Source of the DNA: an uncultured Hyphomicrobiales bacterium
GTDB lineage: Bacteria; Pseudomonadota; Alphaproteobacteria; Rhizobiales; Beijerinckiaceae
DNA length: 56,744 bases
Direction of reading: 5' to 3'
NCBI GenBank assembly: GCA_903931945.1
Contig: CAIZEI010000175.1
Span: forward strand, 1 to 56,744
Shown: piece by piece, positions 41,528-50,641 of the stretch
Layout: each line of letters begins with the position of its first letter
Position numbering within the stretch: position 1 is the first letter of the stretch
Notes under the pieces: generated by a model
The model's input: the letters and a program-made list of their open reading frames with translations, nothing else
What the model was told of the DNA's origin: nothing
Database searches by the model: none
Position numbers and translations under genes: made by a program

Positions 41528-42370
41528 ATGACCGAACCGGACAAACTTCTTGGGGAGATGCGCCAGAACATCGATCGCATCGATCTGGCCATGCACGAAT
41601 TGTTGATCGAGCGCGGCGAGATCATCGACCGGCTGATTGAAATCAAGGCTCGACAGGGCGGCGGTTCGGCATTTCGACCGGGCCGCGAAGCCTCAATGAT
41701 GCGCGCCCTGGCTGAACGGCATCGCGGTTTGCTGCCGCTCGATACGGTCGAAGGCATATGGCGCATCATCATTTCGACTTTCACCTATGTGCAGGCGAAT
41801 TATTCTGTTCATGCCGATGTCGCCAACGGCGATGCGGCCATGCGCGATTCCGTGCGCTTCCATTTCGGGTTCACTGTACCTTTGGTCTTTCACAATGGTC
41901 CGTCCGCCGTGATTGCGGCCGTCGCCGGCTCGCAGGGCGATCTTGGCATGGTCAGGCTCGATAGCGGCCCGGCCTCCGGGGCCTGGTGGACCGCGCTGGC
42001 CGGCCAGAGCGCGCCGAAAATTATCGCACGGCTGCCATTCGTCGAAAGACCGGACCACCCGGCGGGAATGCCCGTCTTTATAATCAGCAAGCCGCTGGCT
42101 GAAGCCGCGGCGACAGAAGTGCGGATCATAATGGTCACGCTTGACCGCTGGCGCGAAGGCATAGCTCTGGCGATTGCGCGATGCGGCGGCGAGATCCTTG
42201 AAAACGCAGCCAGCGGTATCGGCTTGTCGCTGCTGGTGGCAATTCCTGGTTCGACAGATGAAGATGCGTTGCGGCAGGCCTTGCGCGCAGCGGGCGCAGG
42301 CGATATCCGCATCGCGGATGCTGGCAGCCACGCCTCACGTTTTGAGGCGCCGCCCCGCGCGCCGCAGTAA
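41528..42370 (+). CDS. Chorismate mutase (AroQ class) with a C-terminal prephenate dehydratase-like extension
   Basis: 280 residues. The first ~90 form an AroQ chorismate mutase: MTEPDKLLGEMRQNIDRIDLA-type helix 1 with IDRID, LIERGEIIDRLIEIKARQ and RPGREASMMRAL. The remaining 190 residues (LVFHNGPSAVIAAVAGSQGD, MPVFIISKPLAEAA, EVRIIMVTLDRW) look like a degenerate prephenate dehydratase followed by an ACT-like domain; I see no confident dehydratase catalytic motif. It converts chorismate to prephenate. It heads a run with hisC and tyrC, so it supplies tyrosine and possibly phenylalanine synthesis. The ATG has no strong Shine-Dalgarno; a frame extends upstream but is unlike the family. Confidence 0.85.
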   Translation: MTEPDKLLGEMRQNIDRIDLAMHELLIERGEIIDRLIEIKARQGGGSAFRPGREASMMRALAERHRGLLPLDTVEGIWRIIISTFTYVQANYSVHADVANGDAAMRDSVRFHFGFTVPLVFHNGPSAVIAAVAGSQGDLGMVRLDSGPASGAWWTALAGQSAPKIIARLPFVERPDHPAGMPVFIISKPLAEAAATEVRIIMVTLDRWREGIALAIARCGGEILENAASGIGLSLLVAIPGSTDEDALRQALRAAGAGDIRIADAGSHASRFEAPPRAPQ

Positions 42371-42433
42371 GCCAAGTTAACTCAATTGCCATTTTCCGGC
42401 GCTGCCGGCATGGCCACCAGTGTCTGGATCAAG

Positions 42434-43540
42434 ATGACGACCACCTCCCGCCCTGTTCCCCGAGCCGGCATCCTGGACATCGAGGCCTATGTGCCGGGTA
42501 AAAGCAGTGCGCCGGGCGCCAGCAAAGTCCACAAACTTTCCTCCAACGAAACGCCGCTTGGCCCCTCGAGGCGTGCAGTTGAGGCTTTCAAAAGCATTGC
42601 TGGACATCTCGAGTCCTATCCGGACGGGGCCGCCACAAAACTCAGGGAAGCGATCGCGCGGCGCTTTGGGCTCGACCCCCAGAGAATCGTCTGCGGCAAT
42701 GGCTCGGACGATTTGTTGCATCTTCTCGCCACAGCCTATATCGGCCCGGGGGATGAGGGCATTTTCACCGAGCATGGATTCCTGGTCTACAAGATCGCCA
42801 TTCTGGCGGCGGGCGGAAAGCCTGTCATCGCCCCCGAAACCCATCTCACCGCCAATGTGGACGCGATTCTTGCCCTCGTGAGCGAGAAGACCAAAATTGT
42901 CTATATCGCCAATCCCAACAATCCCACCGGCACCTATCTGCCCTTTTCCGAGATCAAGCGTCTGCACGCCGGCATGCCTCCCCATGCTCTGTTGGTTCTT
43001 GATGCCGCCTATGGCGAATACGTGAACCGGAATGATTATTCCGCAGGGCTGGAACTGGCGTCCGCCTGCGAGAACGTCGTCATGACCCGAACCTTCTCGA
43101 AGATTCACGGTCTGGCGGCGCTTCGCATCGGCTGGGCCTATGCGCCTGAACCCATCTGCGACGCGCTGAACAGGATTCGCGGGCCATTCAATCTCAACGC
43201 GGCTGCGATCGCCGCCGGAATTGCAGCCATTGAGGACACGGCCCATGTTGAAATGGCGGCGGCTCACAATGCAAAATGGGTCCCCTGGGTCACGCAGGAG
43301 ATTTCCGCGCTCGGGCTGCAAGTGACGCCGAGCGTCGCAAACTTTGTGTTGATTCATTTTCCACAAACGCATGGCCGCACGGCGGTCGACGCCGAGCTGT
43401 ATTTGACCGCTCGCGGCCTCGTGCTGCGCAACGTCGGCTCCTACGGTCTGCCGCATGCCCTTCGGATGACCATCGGCGCCGAAGAAGCAAACCGGTTGGT
43501 CGTCGCCGCACTTTCAGATTTCGTCAAACAGGCGGAGTGA
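42434..43540 (+). CDS. hisC: Histidinol-phosphate/aromatic aminotransferase (HisC type)
   Basis: 368 residues of fold-type I aminotransferase. The N-terminus [19 protein letters not shown] and [12 protein letters not shown] are HisC hallmarks. NPNNPTG is near residue 160 and the PLP lysine sits in [15 protein letters not shown] near 222. Located between chorismate mutase and a prephenate/arogenate dehydrogenase, it most likely transaminates aromatic keto acids or prephenate for tyrosine/phenylalanine, possibly with histidinol phosphate as a second substrate. The ATG with GGATCAAG just upstream is chosen; an ATG 24 nt earlier is possible. It is 63 bp from the upstream gene and 9 bp from the downstream one, consistent with one operon. 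Confidence 0.93.
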   Translation: MTTTSRPVPRAGILDIEAYVPGKSSAPGASKVHKLSSNETPLGPSRRAVEAFKSIAGHLESYPDGAATKLREAIARRFGLDPQRIVCGNGSDDLLHLLATAYIGPGDEGIFTEHGFLVYKIAILAAGGKPVIAPETHLTANVDAILALVSEKTKIVYIANPNNPTGTYLPFSEIKRLHAGMPPHALLVLDAAYGEYVNRNDYSAGLELASACENVVMTRTFSKIHGLAALRIGWAYAPEPICDALNRIRGPFNLNAAAIAAGIAAIEDTAHVEMAAAHNAKWVPWVTQEISALGLQVTPSVANFVLIHFPQTHGRTAVDAELYLTARGLVLRNVGSYGLPHALRMTIGAEEANRLVVAALSDFVKQAE

Positions 43541-43549
43541 GCTATTTCC

Positions 43550-44494
43550 ATGAGCGACTCCTCACCGAAATTGATTGGACGCCTGGCCATTATTGGCGCT
43601 GGCCTGATCGGCTCTTCGATCGCCTGGGCGGCGCGTCAGCGTGGCGTAGCGGAAGACATCGCGGTCGCGGACGCCTCGCTTTCAGTGTGTGACAGGGTCC
43701 TGGAACTTGGATTTGCCGATACGGTTTCGACAGATCCCCGCCAGGCCGCCGCAGAGGCTGATCTTGTCATATTTTGTGCTCCGGTTGGCGCCAATGCGTC
43801 GATCATTCAGGCCATTGCGCCCCAATTGAAAGCAGGTTCGATTGTCTCCGATGTCGGATCAGTCAAGTCGGCTGTGGTGTCTGCGGTGCTGCCCCATCTG
43901 CCGCCCGGCGTCCACTTTATCCCCGCCCATCCGGTTGCCGGCACCGAGTTTTCCGGGCCGGATGCAGGTTTTGCGGAACTTTTTGACAATCGCTGGTGCA
44001 TTCTGACACCGCCAGAAGGCGCAGATCCCGCTGCCGTATCGCTTATGCAGGACTTCTGGAGCCGCATTGGGTCGCGAGTCGAAATCATGTCGCCCGGTCA
44101 TCATGATCTTGTATTGGCTATCACCAGCCATGTCCCGCATCTCATCGCCTATAATATCGTTGGCACCGCCGCCGATCTTGAGGCCGTGACGCAAACAGAA
44201 GTTATCAAATTTTCAGCAGGCGGCTTTCGCGATTTCACACGTATCGCGGCTTCCGACCCGACGATGTGGCGGGATATTTTCCTCAATAACAAGGAAGCCG
44301 TTCTTGAAATGCTTGGGCGGTTCAACGAGGACCTCGCCGCTCTGCAGCGGATGATCCGGTGGGGCGACGGCGATGGTTTGTTCGAGCTTTTCACGCGGAC
44401 CCGCGCAATCCGGCGCGGTATTATCGAACAGGGTCAGGAAACGCCAGCGGCGGATTTCGGCCGGCGCGGGCCGTCGTCCAGCAAGACTCAATAA
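43550..44494 (+). CDS. tyrC: Prephenate/arogenate (cyclohexadienyl) dehydrogenase
   Basis: 314 residues. An N-terminal Rossmann domain with GAGLIGSS near residue 17 and a dimerising C-terminal domain. The catalytic histidine block is PAHPVAGTEFSGPDAGFAELF near 125; GSVKSAV, TSHVPHLIAY and FRDFTRIAASDPTMWRDI complete the TyrA/TyrC signature. It oxidatively decarboxylates prephenate or arogenate with NAD(P) as the last ring-forming step of tyrosine synthesis. Third gene of the chorismate mutase-hisC-tyrC operon. Its last 7 bp overlap the end of the convergent DUF2125 gene. Confidence 0.94.
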   Translation: MSDSSPKLIGRLAIIGAGLIGSSIAWAARQRGVAEDIAVADASLSVCDRVLELGFADTVSTDPRQAAAEADLVIFCAPVGANASIIQAIAPQLKAGSIVSDVGSVKSAVVSAVLPHLPPGVHFIPAHPVAGTEFSGPDAGFAELFDNRWCILTPPEGADPAAVSLMQDFWSRIGSRVEIMSPGHHDLVLAITSHVPHLIAYNIVGTAADLEAVTQTEVIKFSAGGFRDFTRIAASDPTMWRDIFLNNKEAVLEMLGRFNEDLAALQRMIRWGDGDGLFELFTRTRAIRRGIIEQGQETPAADFGRRGPSSSKTQ

Positions 44495-45549
44495 AGCGGT
44501 TTGAGGGCGAATGGCAGCCTGAGCGGTCCCAACAATGCGCGACCATCGGCCAGAGTCAGGACGACATGCGTCGCACCGGGTTTACCCAGCGCCTCGCCCT
44601 GATCCGGCTTGCCGGTCAACCCGCCCAGGAGGTTCCCGATCGCCAGCGCGGCCGCCGGGATTCCAAAACGCGCCATCACGTCAGTCAGGCCGCTCGCGGC
44701 AACGTCGATATGGCCGCGCAAGCGATGGGCGTCATCGATATCAAGCGCGCCATTCGCCTCCAGATCCAGCTCGCCCCTCTCGACGTGCAAAGCCTTTATT
44801 TCGGCTTGACCTCCGGCGCGGCGCCAGCGGGCAAGCGCCCGACCGCCGGACATTCGCAGCACGGAATCAATTCGTGTTCCCGTCACAGCCAACGACATAT
44901 TTGTCGGGTCTTGGCCCCCAAGCGCCTGGTCCAGGACTGGGGTCGCCAGATTGTGCGCCTCGGCGACAAGATCGCAAGATGTCGCAAGAACCGAGTTGGA
45001 CCGAATATGAACATCGACCGATTGCGCAACCGCCGTGGCTTGAGCAAAACCAAAACCCTGTCCCTCGATCGCAGCCCCCTCGATATGCAGGGAACCCAAC
45101 AGCAAAGCGCCATCGCTGGCGCTCCAGGCGGCAGTCATCCGATTCCATTGCACCGTGATCGACGCCGCGCCCGGTCCGATCGATGCCTTGAATGGCGAAG
45201 TTATGGTCGCCGTGATCAATCCAGGTTGAAAGACATGGGCTCCGGCGAGAATATCGCCGACCGAACCCTCGACTTTCAATTTGTTTGACAGGCCCGAGAA
45301 TGTCGGCCTGGCGCAGTGAAGCTCAATTCGGAAGGGAAATCCGCCAAGCTTGCGTTCGCCACAGGTCCAAATCCGGCCTGCGGCGTTTTCCTGCGCGAAC
45401 CATTCATCAAGCGCTGTCTCGGTGGCGCCCGCCGCGAGTTTCCACGCCGCCAGCCAGCCGCCGGCTCCGAGCAGAGCCAGCGCAGGCAGCAAGACTTTCA
45501 AGCTCAATCGCAATTCGGGAGTTCCATTGACCAGGCGCATCGCCTTCAT
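44488..45549 (-). CDS. DUF2125 family envelope protein
   Basis: 353 residues. A single N-terminal transmembrane segment (LLPALALLGAGGWLAAWKL) is followed by the DUF2125 start WFAQENAAGRIWTCGERKLGGFPFRIELHC, with the characteristic GFPFRIE. The rest is beta-rich and ends LPFALKPLY. The family is widespread in alphaproteobacteria and of unknown function, probably anchored in the inner membrane facing the periplasm. The start could be this ATG or the ATG three codons later; both leave the membrane anchor intact. Convergent with tyrC, overlapping by 7 bp. Confidence 0.85.
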   Translation of the reverse strand: MKAMRLVNGTPELRLSLKVLLPALALLGAGGWLAAWKLAAGATETALDEWFAQENAAGRIWTCGERKLGGFPFRIELHCARPTFSGLSNKLKVEGSVGDILAGAHVFQPGLITATITSPFKASIGPGAASITVQWNRMTAAWSASDGALLLGSLHIEGAAIEGQGFGFAQATAVAQSVDVHIRSNSVLATSCDLVAEAHNLATPVLDQALGGQDPTNMSLAVTGTRIDSVLRMSGGRALARWRRAGGQAEIKALHVERGELDLEANGALDIDDAHRLRGHIDVAASGLTDVMARFGIPAAALAIGNLLGGLTGKPDQGEALGKPGATHVVLTLADGRALLGPLRLPFALKPLY

Positions 45550-45635
45550 AGGCTGTGACAACGTCTCGCGTCCACCATGCTTTCAACCGACGCCTTGCCG
45601 GAGTATAGGCAGCAAAACAAAGCGGACGGCGCGCC

Positions 45636-46205
45636 ATGGACGGCAAAGGCGATTTCTGGGTGTTCGGTTATGGCTCGCTCATGTGGCGTCCGGGCTTCCC
45701 CTATGGCGAGCGGCGGCTCGCGCTTGTTCGAGGATACCACCGTCGCCTTTGCATCTATTCGCATGTGCATCGCGGCACCCCGGATCGCCCGGGTCTGGTG
45801 CTGGGTCTTGATCGCGGCGGCTCCTGCCGCGGCGTTGCATTTCGTGTTGAGGGCGCGCAACGCGATCGCGTCATTGCCTATTTGCGCGAGCGCGAACTGG
45901 TGACGTCTGTTTATCACGAGCAATGGATATCGATAAACGTTGAAGGGCATACGGCCCCCCGACGTGCGTTAGCCTTCGTTGTCGACCGCACGCATTGCCA
46001 ATACACAGGCAAACTTGGCCGCGAGGTCTCATTGCAACTGATAGAACAGGGCATCGGTCTATCGGGCGACAATCCCGAATATGTTCGCAACACGGCCGCC
46101 CATTTGCTCGAATTGGGGATCAGGGATCGTGACCTCATCTGGTATTGCGACAAGCTCGGAATGCATTTGCACGCGAATAATCAGGCGGATGTCTCGGCAA
46201 GATAG
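45636..46205 (+). CDS. ChaC-family gamma-glutamylcyclotransferase
   Basis: 189 residues. FWVFGYGSLMWRPGFPY at the start is the substrate-binding YGSLMW signature of ChaC proteins, and LRERELVTSVY carries the likely catalytic glutamate. YVRNTAAHLLELGIRD closes the domain. ChaC enzymes split glutathione to 5-oxoproline and Cys-Gly in the cytoplasm. The ribosome-binding site is weak. The last 25 bp overlap the end of the convergent plsC, including both stop codons. Confidence 0.9.
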   Translation: MDGKGDFWVFGYGSLMWRPGFPYGERRLALVRGYHRRLCIYSHVHRGTPDRPGLVLGLDRGGSCRGVAFRVEGAQRDRVIAYLRERELVTSVYHEQWISINVEGHTAPRRALAFVVDRTHCQYTGKLGREVSLQLIEQGIGLSGDNPEYVRNTAAHLLELGIRDRDLIWYCDKLGMHLHANNQADVSAR

Positions 46206-46939
46206 GTCTTGAGGGAGGGGTCCAGGGCCAAAGATTCTGCGATCAACCGGTTCGTGGCGCCTTCGATCCGGGCCGAGAGAACCCGCAAGAATTCGCTCCG
46301 TTCGAGTCCCGGCGGGATCGGCTCCAGAAATTCAACGAGAATGGTCCCGGGTCGTCGAAGAAACGCGCGGCGTGGCCAAAAAAGACCGGCATTCAGCGCA
46401 ACGGGGAGGCAGGGCGCACCCGATTCGGAATAGATCTTTGCGACGCCAAATTTATAATCCGGCGGCGCGCCGGGCTGTCGGCGCGTGCCTTCGGGAAAAA
46501 TGAAGACCTGGCGACCCGCACGCAAGGCCGCGCAGGATTTTTGGGTCGCCTCCGAAAGAGCGGCAGTCCCACGCGACCGGTTGATCGCAATCTGCCGGGC
46601 GCGAACCAGATACCAGCCAAAGAGCGGGATATAAGTCAGTTCGCGCTTCAAAATGTAAGAAAAGTCCCTTGCAAACGGCACCAGCGAAAATGTTTCCCAG
46701 GCTGATTGATGCTTGGGCGCAATGATGAAACCGCCCTCCGGAATGTTCTCCATGCCGCGGTATTCGGCCTTAAGCCCACAGATCCTCCACAACAACCAGT
46801 TGGTTGTATTCGCCCAGAGCCGCGCCAATCCCATGATCGCCCGCGGCCCCACAAACAACGTCGGGATTCCCAGAATCATCAGGACAATTGTGTTCAGATA
46901 GAACAGAACGTTGAACAGCAATGACCGCGCAAAAATCAT
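46181..46939 (-). CDS. plsC: 1-acyl-sn-glycerol-3-phosphate acyltransferase (PlsC family)
   Basis: 252 residues. An N-terminal membrane segment (LLFNVLFYLNTIVLMILGIP) precedes the acyltransferase motifs: HQSAWE at 77-82 (HX4E, a variant of the usual HX4D), a GREL-type RELTYIPLFGW, FPEGTRR near 147, and PCLPVALNAG. It adds the second acyl chain to lysophosphatidic acid at the inner membrane. The first in-frame candidate start lies 21 codons upstream inside a hydrophilic stretch; the chosen ATG gives the normal length. It follows ftsX in the same direction (55 bp) and overlaps the convergent ChaC gene by 25 bp. Confidence 0.92.
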   Translation of the reverse strand: MIFARSLLFNVLFYLNTIVLMILGIPTLFVGPRAIMGLARLWANTTNWLLWRICGLKAEYRGMENIPEGGFIIAPKHQSAWETFSLVPFARDFSYILKRELTYIPLFGWYLVRARQIAINRSRGTAALSEATQKSCAALRAGRQVFIFPEGTRRQPGAPPDYKFGVAKIYSESGAPCLPVALNAGLFWPRRAFLRRPGTILVEFLEPIPPGLERSEFLRVLSARIEGATNRLIAESLALDPSLKTYLAETSA

Positions 46940-46994
46940 GTGCGTGACACCGATACCGAGAGAGTGACTTGCGGAAAGCCGCAAGCGTTTTGAT

Positions 46995-47975
46995 CTAGCC
47001 AAGGCCGCTCAAATGTCGAAACACAATTGAACGCGACACCGAGCCCGTCAAGCCGGCAATGCCGAGCGCTATCACAGCAATCAGGATATATCCTGCCAGT
47101 CCGAGGGAAAATGTGCCAAACAGCGCGCCGATTTCGTCGCCCGCAGCCGTATGCGTCCGCCATGACAGGAACAGACTGGAGGCGGCGAAAACAAGAATCG
47201 CGGCGCCACCGCCAATCACGCCTCCTCGCAGACCGAGCCGCAAGAAATGCCGCTGGAACTGTCTGGCGATGAACGAGTCCTCGGCGCCGACGAAGTGCAG
47301 GACATTGACGATTTCACTGTTGCCCGCCATCGCGCCACGCGTTGCAAACGAGACGGCCAGCGCCATTGCGATCAACACCAGCAGAAATATGATCCCGACG
47401 ATAATGACGAGTGTTCCCGCCATGGTCGCCAGCCGTTCCATCCACAAGGTATGATCGTCCAGCGAGGCGGTAGGCGCTTTCTGCGCGAGTTCAATTTTCA
47501 ACGAAGCAATGTCCGGTTTCGCCGAAGCCTTGCGTTCGAGAACGATCAACCTGGGAATGGGCAGTTCGCCAAGATCAAGCCCCGTGCCGAGCCAGGGTTC
47601 CAGCAACGCTTCTGAATCCCTTTTGCTGTACACCTGCACTTTGACAATCCCCGCGATCTTTTGCGCCACGGCGGCGGCGGCTTCGACATCCGCCTCGATG
47701 TCCCGACCGGAACGGGGCTTGACCTGGATCGTCAACTCACGGGAAATTGTGTCCGTCCAGCCACGCGAGGCGTCATTAACCAGAATGCCGGCGCCCGCCG
47801 CGATCGCCGCCAGGAAAGTCATGATCGCGATAACAGTCACCAGCGCGCGTCCGGCGATCGTATCGGCAGGGATCAGCGGCATGTTCCGTTTCAGCGGCTC
47901 TGCAAAATCGCCGGCGCCTTCAGCTTCTACTGCAACGTCCCGGAATCGCGATCCCATGTGCTTGAAATCAATCAT
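46995..47975 (-). CDS. ftsX: Cell division ABC transporter permease FtsX
   Basis: 326 residues with the FtsX topology: an N-terminal cytoplasmic tail, TM1 (ALVTVIAIMTFLAAIAAGAG), a periplasmic domain of ~120 residues, and three more TM segments (LVIIVGIIFLLVLIAMALAV; GGVIGGGAAILVFAASSLFL; LAGYILIAVIALGIAGLTG). EIVNVLHFVGAEDSFIARQFQ is the conserved cytoplasmic loop contacting FtsE. The FtsEX complex controls peptidoglycan hydrolases at the septum. Its ATG lies inside the last codons of ftsE (8-bp overlap), a sign of translational coupling; longer upstream frames merely read through ftsE. Confidence 0.95.
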   Translation of the reverse strand: MIDFKHMGSRFRDVAVEAEGAGDFAEPLKRNMPLIPADTIAGRALVTVIAIMTFLAAIAAGAGILVNDASRGWTDTISRELTIQVKPRSGRDIEADVEAAAAVAQKIAGIVKVQVYSKRDSEALLEPWLGTGLDLGELPIPRLIVLERKASAKPDIASLKIELAQKAPTASLDDHTLWMERLATMAGTLVIIVGIIFLLVLIAMALAVSFATRGAMAGNSEIVNVLHFVGAEDSFIARQFQRHFLRLGLRGGVIGGGAAILVFAASSLFLSWRTHTAAGDEIGALFGTFSLGLAGYILIAVIALGIAGLTGSVSRSIVFRHLSGLG

Positions 47976-48630
47976 AGATATGCAAATGCCCCTCACCCAG
48001 AACGAGGCGGCGCGCGCCGTCAAACTGGTCCATGAGCGCCAGATCATGCGTCGCAATCACCACAGCCGTGCCAGACTTGTGCAATTCAATGAACAACCGC
48101 ATCAACCTGTGCGCAAGATTGGGATCGACATTGCCGGTGGGCTCATCGGCCAGCAGCAATTCGGGGCGCACGATTAACGCGCGGGCAATGGCGGCGCGCT
48201 GTTTTTCGCCACCCGACAACACAGGCGGCAAGACGTGCATGCGGTCGCCAAGTCCAACCCAGCGCAAGAGCTCAACGACTTCGGGCCGATAGGTCCTCTC
48301 CTCCCTGCCCAGAACGCGCAGGGGCAGCGCCACATTCTCATAGGTCGTGAGGTGATCGAGCAGTCGGAAATCCTGAAACACAACGCCAATTCGCCGTCGC
48401 AGCGCAGTCATCTCGGATTTATCGAGCGTCGCCGCATTCTTGCCGAACAACTTGATAAAGCCTCGCGTCGGCTTCAGCGACAACAGAACGAGACGCAGCA
48501 AAGTGGTTTTGCCAGCGCCCGAGGGGCCGGTCAGAAACTGGATCGATTGGGGCTCGATCTGGAAGCTGATGTCACGCAACACCTCCGCTCCCATGCCATA
48601 GCGCAATCCTACATTCTCAAATCGAACCAA
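47968..48630 (-). CDS. ftsE: Cell division ATP-binding protein FtsE
   Basis: 220 residues. Walker A GPSGAGKTTLLRL near 36, the Q-loop VVFQDFRLL, the ABC signature LSGGEKQR near 137 and Walker B LLLADEPTGNVD near 160 are all intact, and RFENVGLRYG with YENVALPLRVLG are FtsE-typical. It powers FtsX. The start is a TTG preceded by GAGGA at about 6 nt; no ATG alternative would keep the conserved N-terminus. First gene of ftsE-ftsX-plsC, divergent from the DUF3426 gene with a 106-bp gap. Confidence 0.96.
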   Translation of the reverse strand: MVRFENVGLRYGMGAEVLRDISFQIEPQSIQFLTGPSGAGKTTLLRLVLLSLKPTRGFIKLFGKNAATLDKSEMTALRRRIGVVFQDFRLLDHLTTYENVALPLRVLGREERTYRPEVVELLRWVGLGDRMHVLPPVLSGGEKQRAAIARALIVRPELLLADEPTGNVDPNLAHRLMRLFIELHKSGTAVVIATHDLALMDQFDGARRLVLGEGHLHIYD

Positions 48631-48736
48631 AGTTTTCCTCGCTTCGGGATCGGCGCATGGCGTCCATCCCCGTAAACCTCCGAATCGCCGGCGACGGCCT
48701 TCACTTTAACCCGGCCTTAACCAAACCCGAAGCCAT

Positions 48737-49264
48737 ATGGACATCAAGCGCAAGGCGACATTCACCGCTTTTTGCGGAGTTTCGTCCGCCTCCGGGGAAC
48801 CTGCTGTGACGTCACAATCCAAATCTGGCCTTTTGCTCGCGTCAGTGGCGGCGCTGGCGAGCGGTATGATCCTGATGGCGCGTCGCGAACAGGTGGTGCG
48901 CGCGTTCCCCGCTTCGGCGGGCGCCTATGCCGCAATCGGCCTGCCAATCAACCTGCGCGGTCTTGAGTTACGCAATGTGCGCTCAAAACTTCTGAATGAT
49001 GGCGGACAAAAAGTGCTGACTATCGAAGGCGATATAGCCAACATCACGCCCAACGGCGGCAAGGTTCCCGACATTCAGGTGTCCGTTCGAAATTCGGCCG
49101 GCCTTGTGATCTACACGTGGAATTCGCCAGCGCCGAAATCAGAGCTTTCCTCAGGCGAAAGCATCTATTTCCGCGCGCGTCTTGCGGCCCCCCCGGCAGA
49201 GGCAAATGATGTCAAGCTCCAGTTCGCCGAAGCTGAACCCATAGTGCGCAAGGCAATCAAATAA
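48737..49264 (+). CDS. DUF3426-type protein lacking the N-terminal zinc ribbon
   Basis: 175 residues. A transmembrane segment (SGLLLASVAALASGMILMA) is followed by IGLPINLRGLELRNVRSKLL, GQKVLTIEGDIANITPN, VSVRNSAGLVIYTWN and LSSGESIYFRARLAAPPAEA, the DUF3426 domain. Relatives beside ftsE normally start with an MJ0042-type CxxC zinc ribbon and are nearly twice as long. No such ribbon is found here or in the 106 bp upstream. A GTG at 48806 with GGGGAA 6 nt before it is an alternative start giving 152 residues beginning directly before the membrane segment. Function unknown; an inner-membrane protein. Confidence 0.78.
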   Translation: MDIKRKATFTAFCGVSSASGEPAVTSQSKSGLLLASVAALASGMILMARREQVVRAFPASAGAYAAIGLPINLRGLELRNVRSKLLNDGGQKVLTIEGDIANITPNGGKVPDIQVSVRNSAGLVIYTWNSPAPKSELSSGESIYFRARLAAPPAEANDVKLQFAEAEPIVRKAIK

Positions 49265-49284
49265 TTGGCAAGCCATCGGGACGC

Positions 49285-49788
49285 CTATGGCGCGATCTCC
49301 TTGCATATCTCGACGTCAGAGCCCCAATATTCGATGCAGCCATCGCGCGTCATGGGTCCCTTGCCCATCACCCGTGCGAACAGGAATTCGACAATCAGAT
49401 TGATTTCCCGTGGCGCGAGGGTTGCGGGGGGATCGGTCAGACCGAGGCCAGATTTATCAAGATTGCCCAATTTCATCCCGTAGCACCGCCCATCGCTGTA
49501 TGCGAGGCGATCAAAAGCGGGCATTCCCGTTCCGGGCCTGCCGCATTGGATGGTCGTGGCGACTGTTTTGCGGTCAAGGACAGATTCCCGCAAATTGGCG
49601 CCATCCGGCATCTGCGAATCGATCTTGCGGCCATCCCCAGCCCAGCCATGGCAGGTCTGGCAATTGGCCTTGGCGCGAAACAATTTCATCCCCGCCGCGA
49701 CATCGGCGGCGTCGGCTTCATCCGCATGAGCCGCACCGGAAAAAATAGCGGTCAGGGACAAAACCACAAATCGTGCAGTCCATTTCAA
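49285..49788 (-). CDS. Exported class I cytochrome c
   Basis: 167 residues. The signal peptide, read from a TTG start, is MKWTARFVVLSLTAIFSGAAHA. The haem site CQTCHG is near residue 45, and the axial methionine is probably in GTGMPAF near 92. Several further cysteines (CGRP, GRCYG, RDGCIEYWG, EICKE) could form disulfides. No ATG or GTG is in frame at a suitable place; TTG with GGAG 9 nt upstream restores the signal peptide. Divergent from the exported unknown protein at 49861 (72-bp gap). A soluble periplasmic electron carrier, partner unknown. Confidence 0.82.
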   Translation of the reverse strand: MKWTARFVVLSLTAIFSGAAHADEADAADVAAGMKLFRAKANCQTCHGWAGDGRKIDSQMPDGANLRESVLDRKTVATTIQCGRPGTGMPAFDRLAYSDGRCYGMKLGNLDKSGLGLTDPPATLAPREINLIVEFLFARVMGKGPMTRDGCIEYWGSDVEICKEIAP

Positions 49789-49860
49789 AACTTTGAACTC
49801 CAGGTTGAATTCTACGTCCGGGATAATACCATCCTCCCGATTTGACCAGATCGGGAGGCA

Positions 49861-50616
49861 ATGCTGGCTTTTTTCCGCGCTGCGCTGTTTGGGAGCCTCG
49901 CCATTTGCGCTGCGGCCGCGCAGGAGGCGCCTCGAAAGACGGTTTGGGACCTGACCCCCGGCGCCCCGCTGACGGCGCTGCCCGATATCGGCGAATATCG
50001 AGGCTACGCCTGCGGCGCCAATGGCGGTCCACCCCGGCAAGCGTTGGCCGGCTTTGCCGATTTCATGCGCTGTCCGGTTGACGCTGATGGTTTGCGGGAG
50101 GTCTATTTTGAATATGACGACGAGCTGGAATATGCCGCCCGCGCACACGGCGATGAACAGGGCGTCAATCTCTACGCAGGAACAGTCGAACGCGGCTTTC
50201 CTCTGATTGTATCGGCTCTCTTCGGCCAGGACGGGAAATTGCGCGGCGTTCGCATGGTAACCGATTCCCGGCCTGATTACCGCCGCGATGCTACAGAAGC
50301 CGATATTGCCAGACGCGCAAACGCCTACCTGTTTGGCAACGCGATGGCGGCGCGGTTTGATATCGACCCCGAAAAGGATTGCACGAAACTGCCGCCATCG
50401 GAGGGCGAAAACCCGGTCGGCGGCGTTTTCATCAAGCTTGAATGCCACAAGCATGACCCCGCGACTGGATTTGAAATAAAGTTGTCGTCCCGCTTGCTCC
50501 GCAAGCCAGGTCAATCGGCCCGCGACCCCAGGCTGACCTCAAAATTGACCAAAGGAGAATTTGAAAGCCTGGCGCGGCTCGAAATATGGGCGGCGGGAGA
50601 ACCAACGCCGCGTTGA
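49861..50616 (+). CDS. Exported protein of unknown function
   Basis: 251 residues with a signal peptide ending at CAAAAQ and GGGAGG before the ATG. The mature part is hydrophilic with four or five cysteines ([28 protein letters not shown]) that could form disulfides, and repeated acidic-aromatic runs ([12 protein letters not shown]). I do not recognise a family. It is divergent from the small cytochrome c and upstream of rpmB, which has its own promoter in between. A periplasmic partner of the cytochrome is conceivable only from position. Confidence 0.65.
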   Translation: MLAFFRAALFGSLAICAAAAQEAPRKTVWDLTPGAPLTALPDIGEYRGYACGANGGPPRQALAGFADFMRCPVDADGLREVYFEYDDELEYAARAHGDEQGVNLYAGTVERGFPLIVSALFGQDGKLRGVRMVTDSRPDYRRDATEADIARRANAYLFGNAMAARFDIDPEKDCTKLPPSEGENPVGGVFIKLECHKHDPATGFEIKLSSRLLRKPGQSARDPRLTSKLTKGEFESLARLEIWAAGEPTPR

Positions 50617-50641
50617 TTCTTCAGGGAGGGCCAGCCGGCGC

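Noticed and set aside
42377-43456. 359-codon frame antisense to hisC
   Set aside because: HisC is unmistakable on the plus strand, and the antisense frame has no family features.
44359-45288. Plus-strand frame of 309 codons overlapping tyrC and DUF2125
   Set aside because: It begins inside tyrC in a different frame and runs antisense to DUF2125; no domain content.
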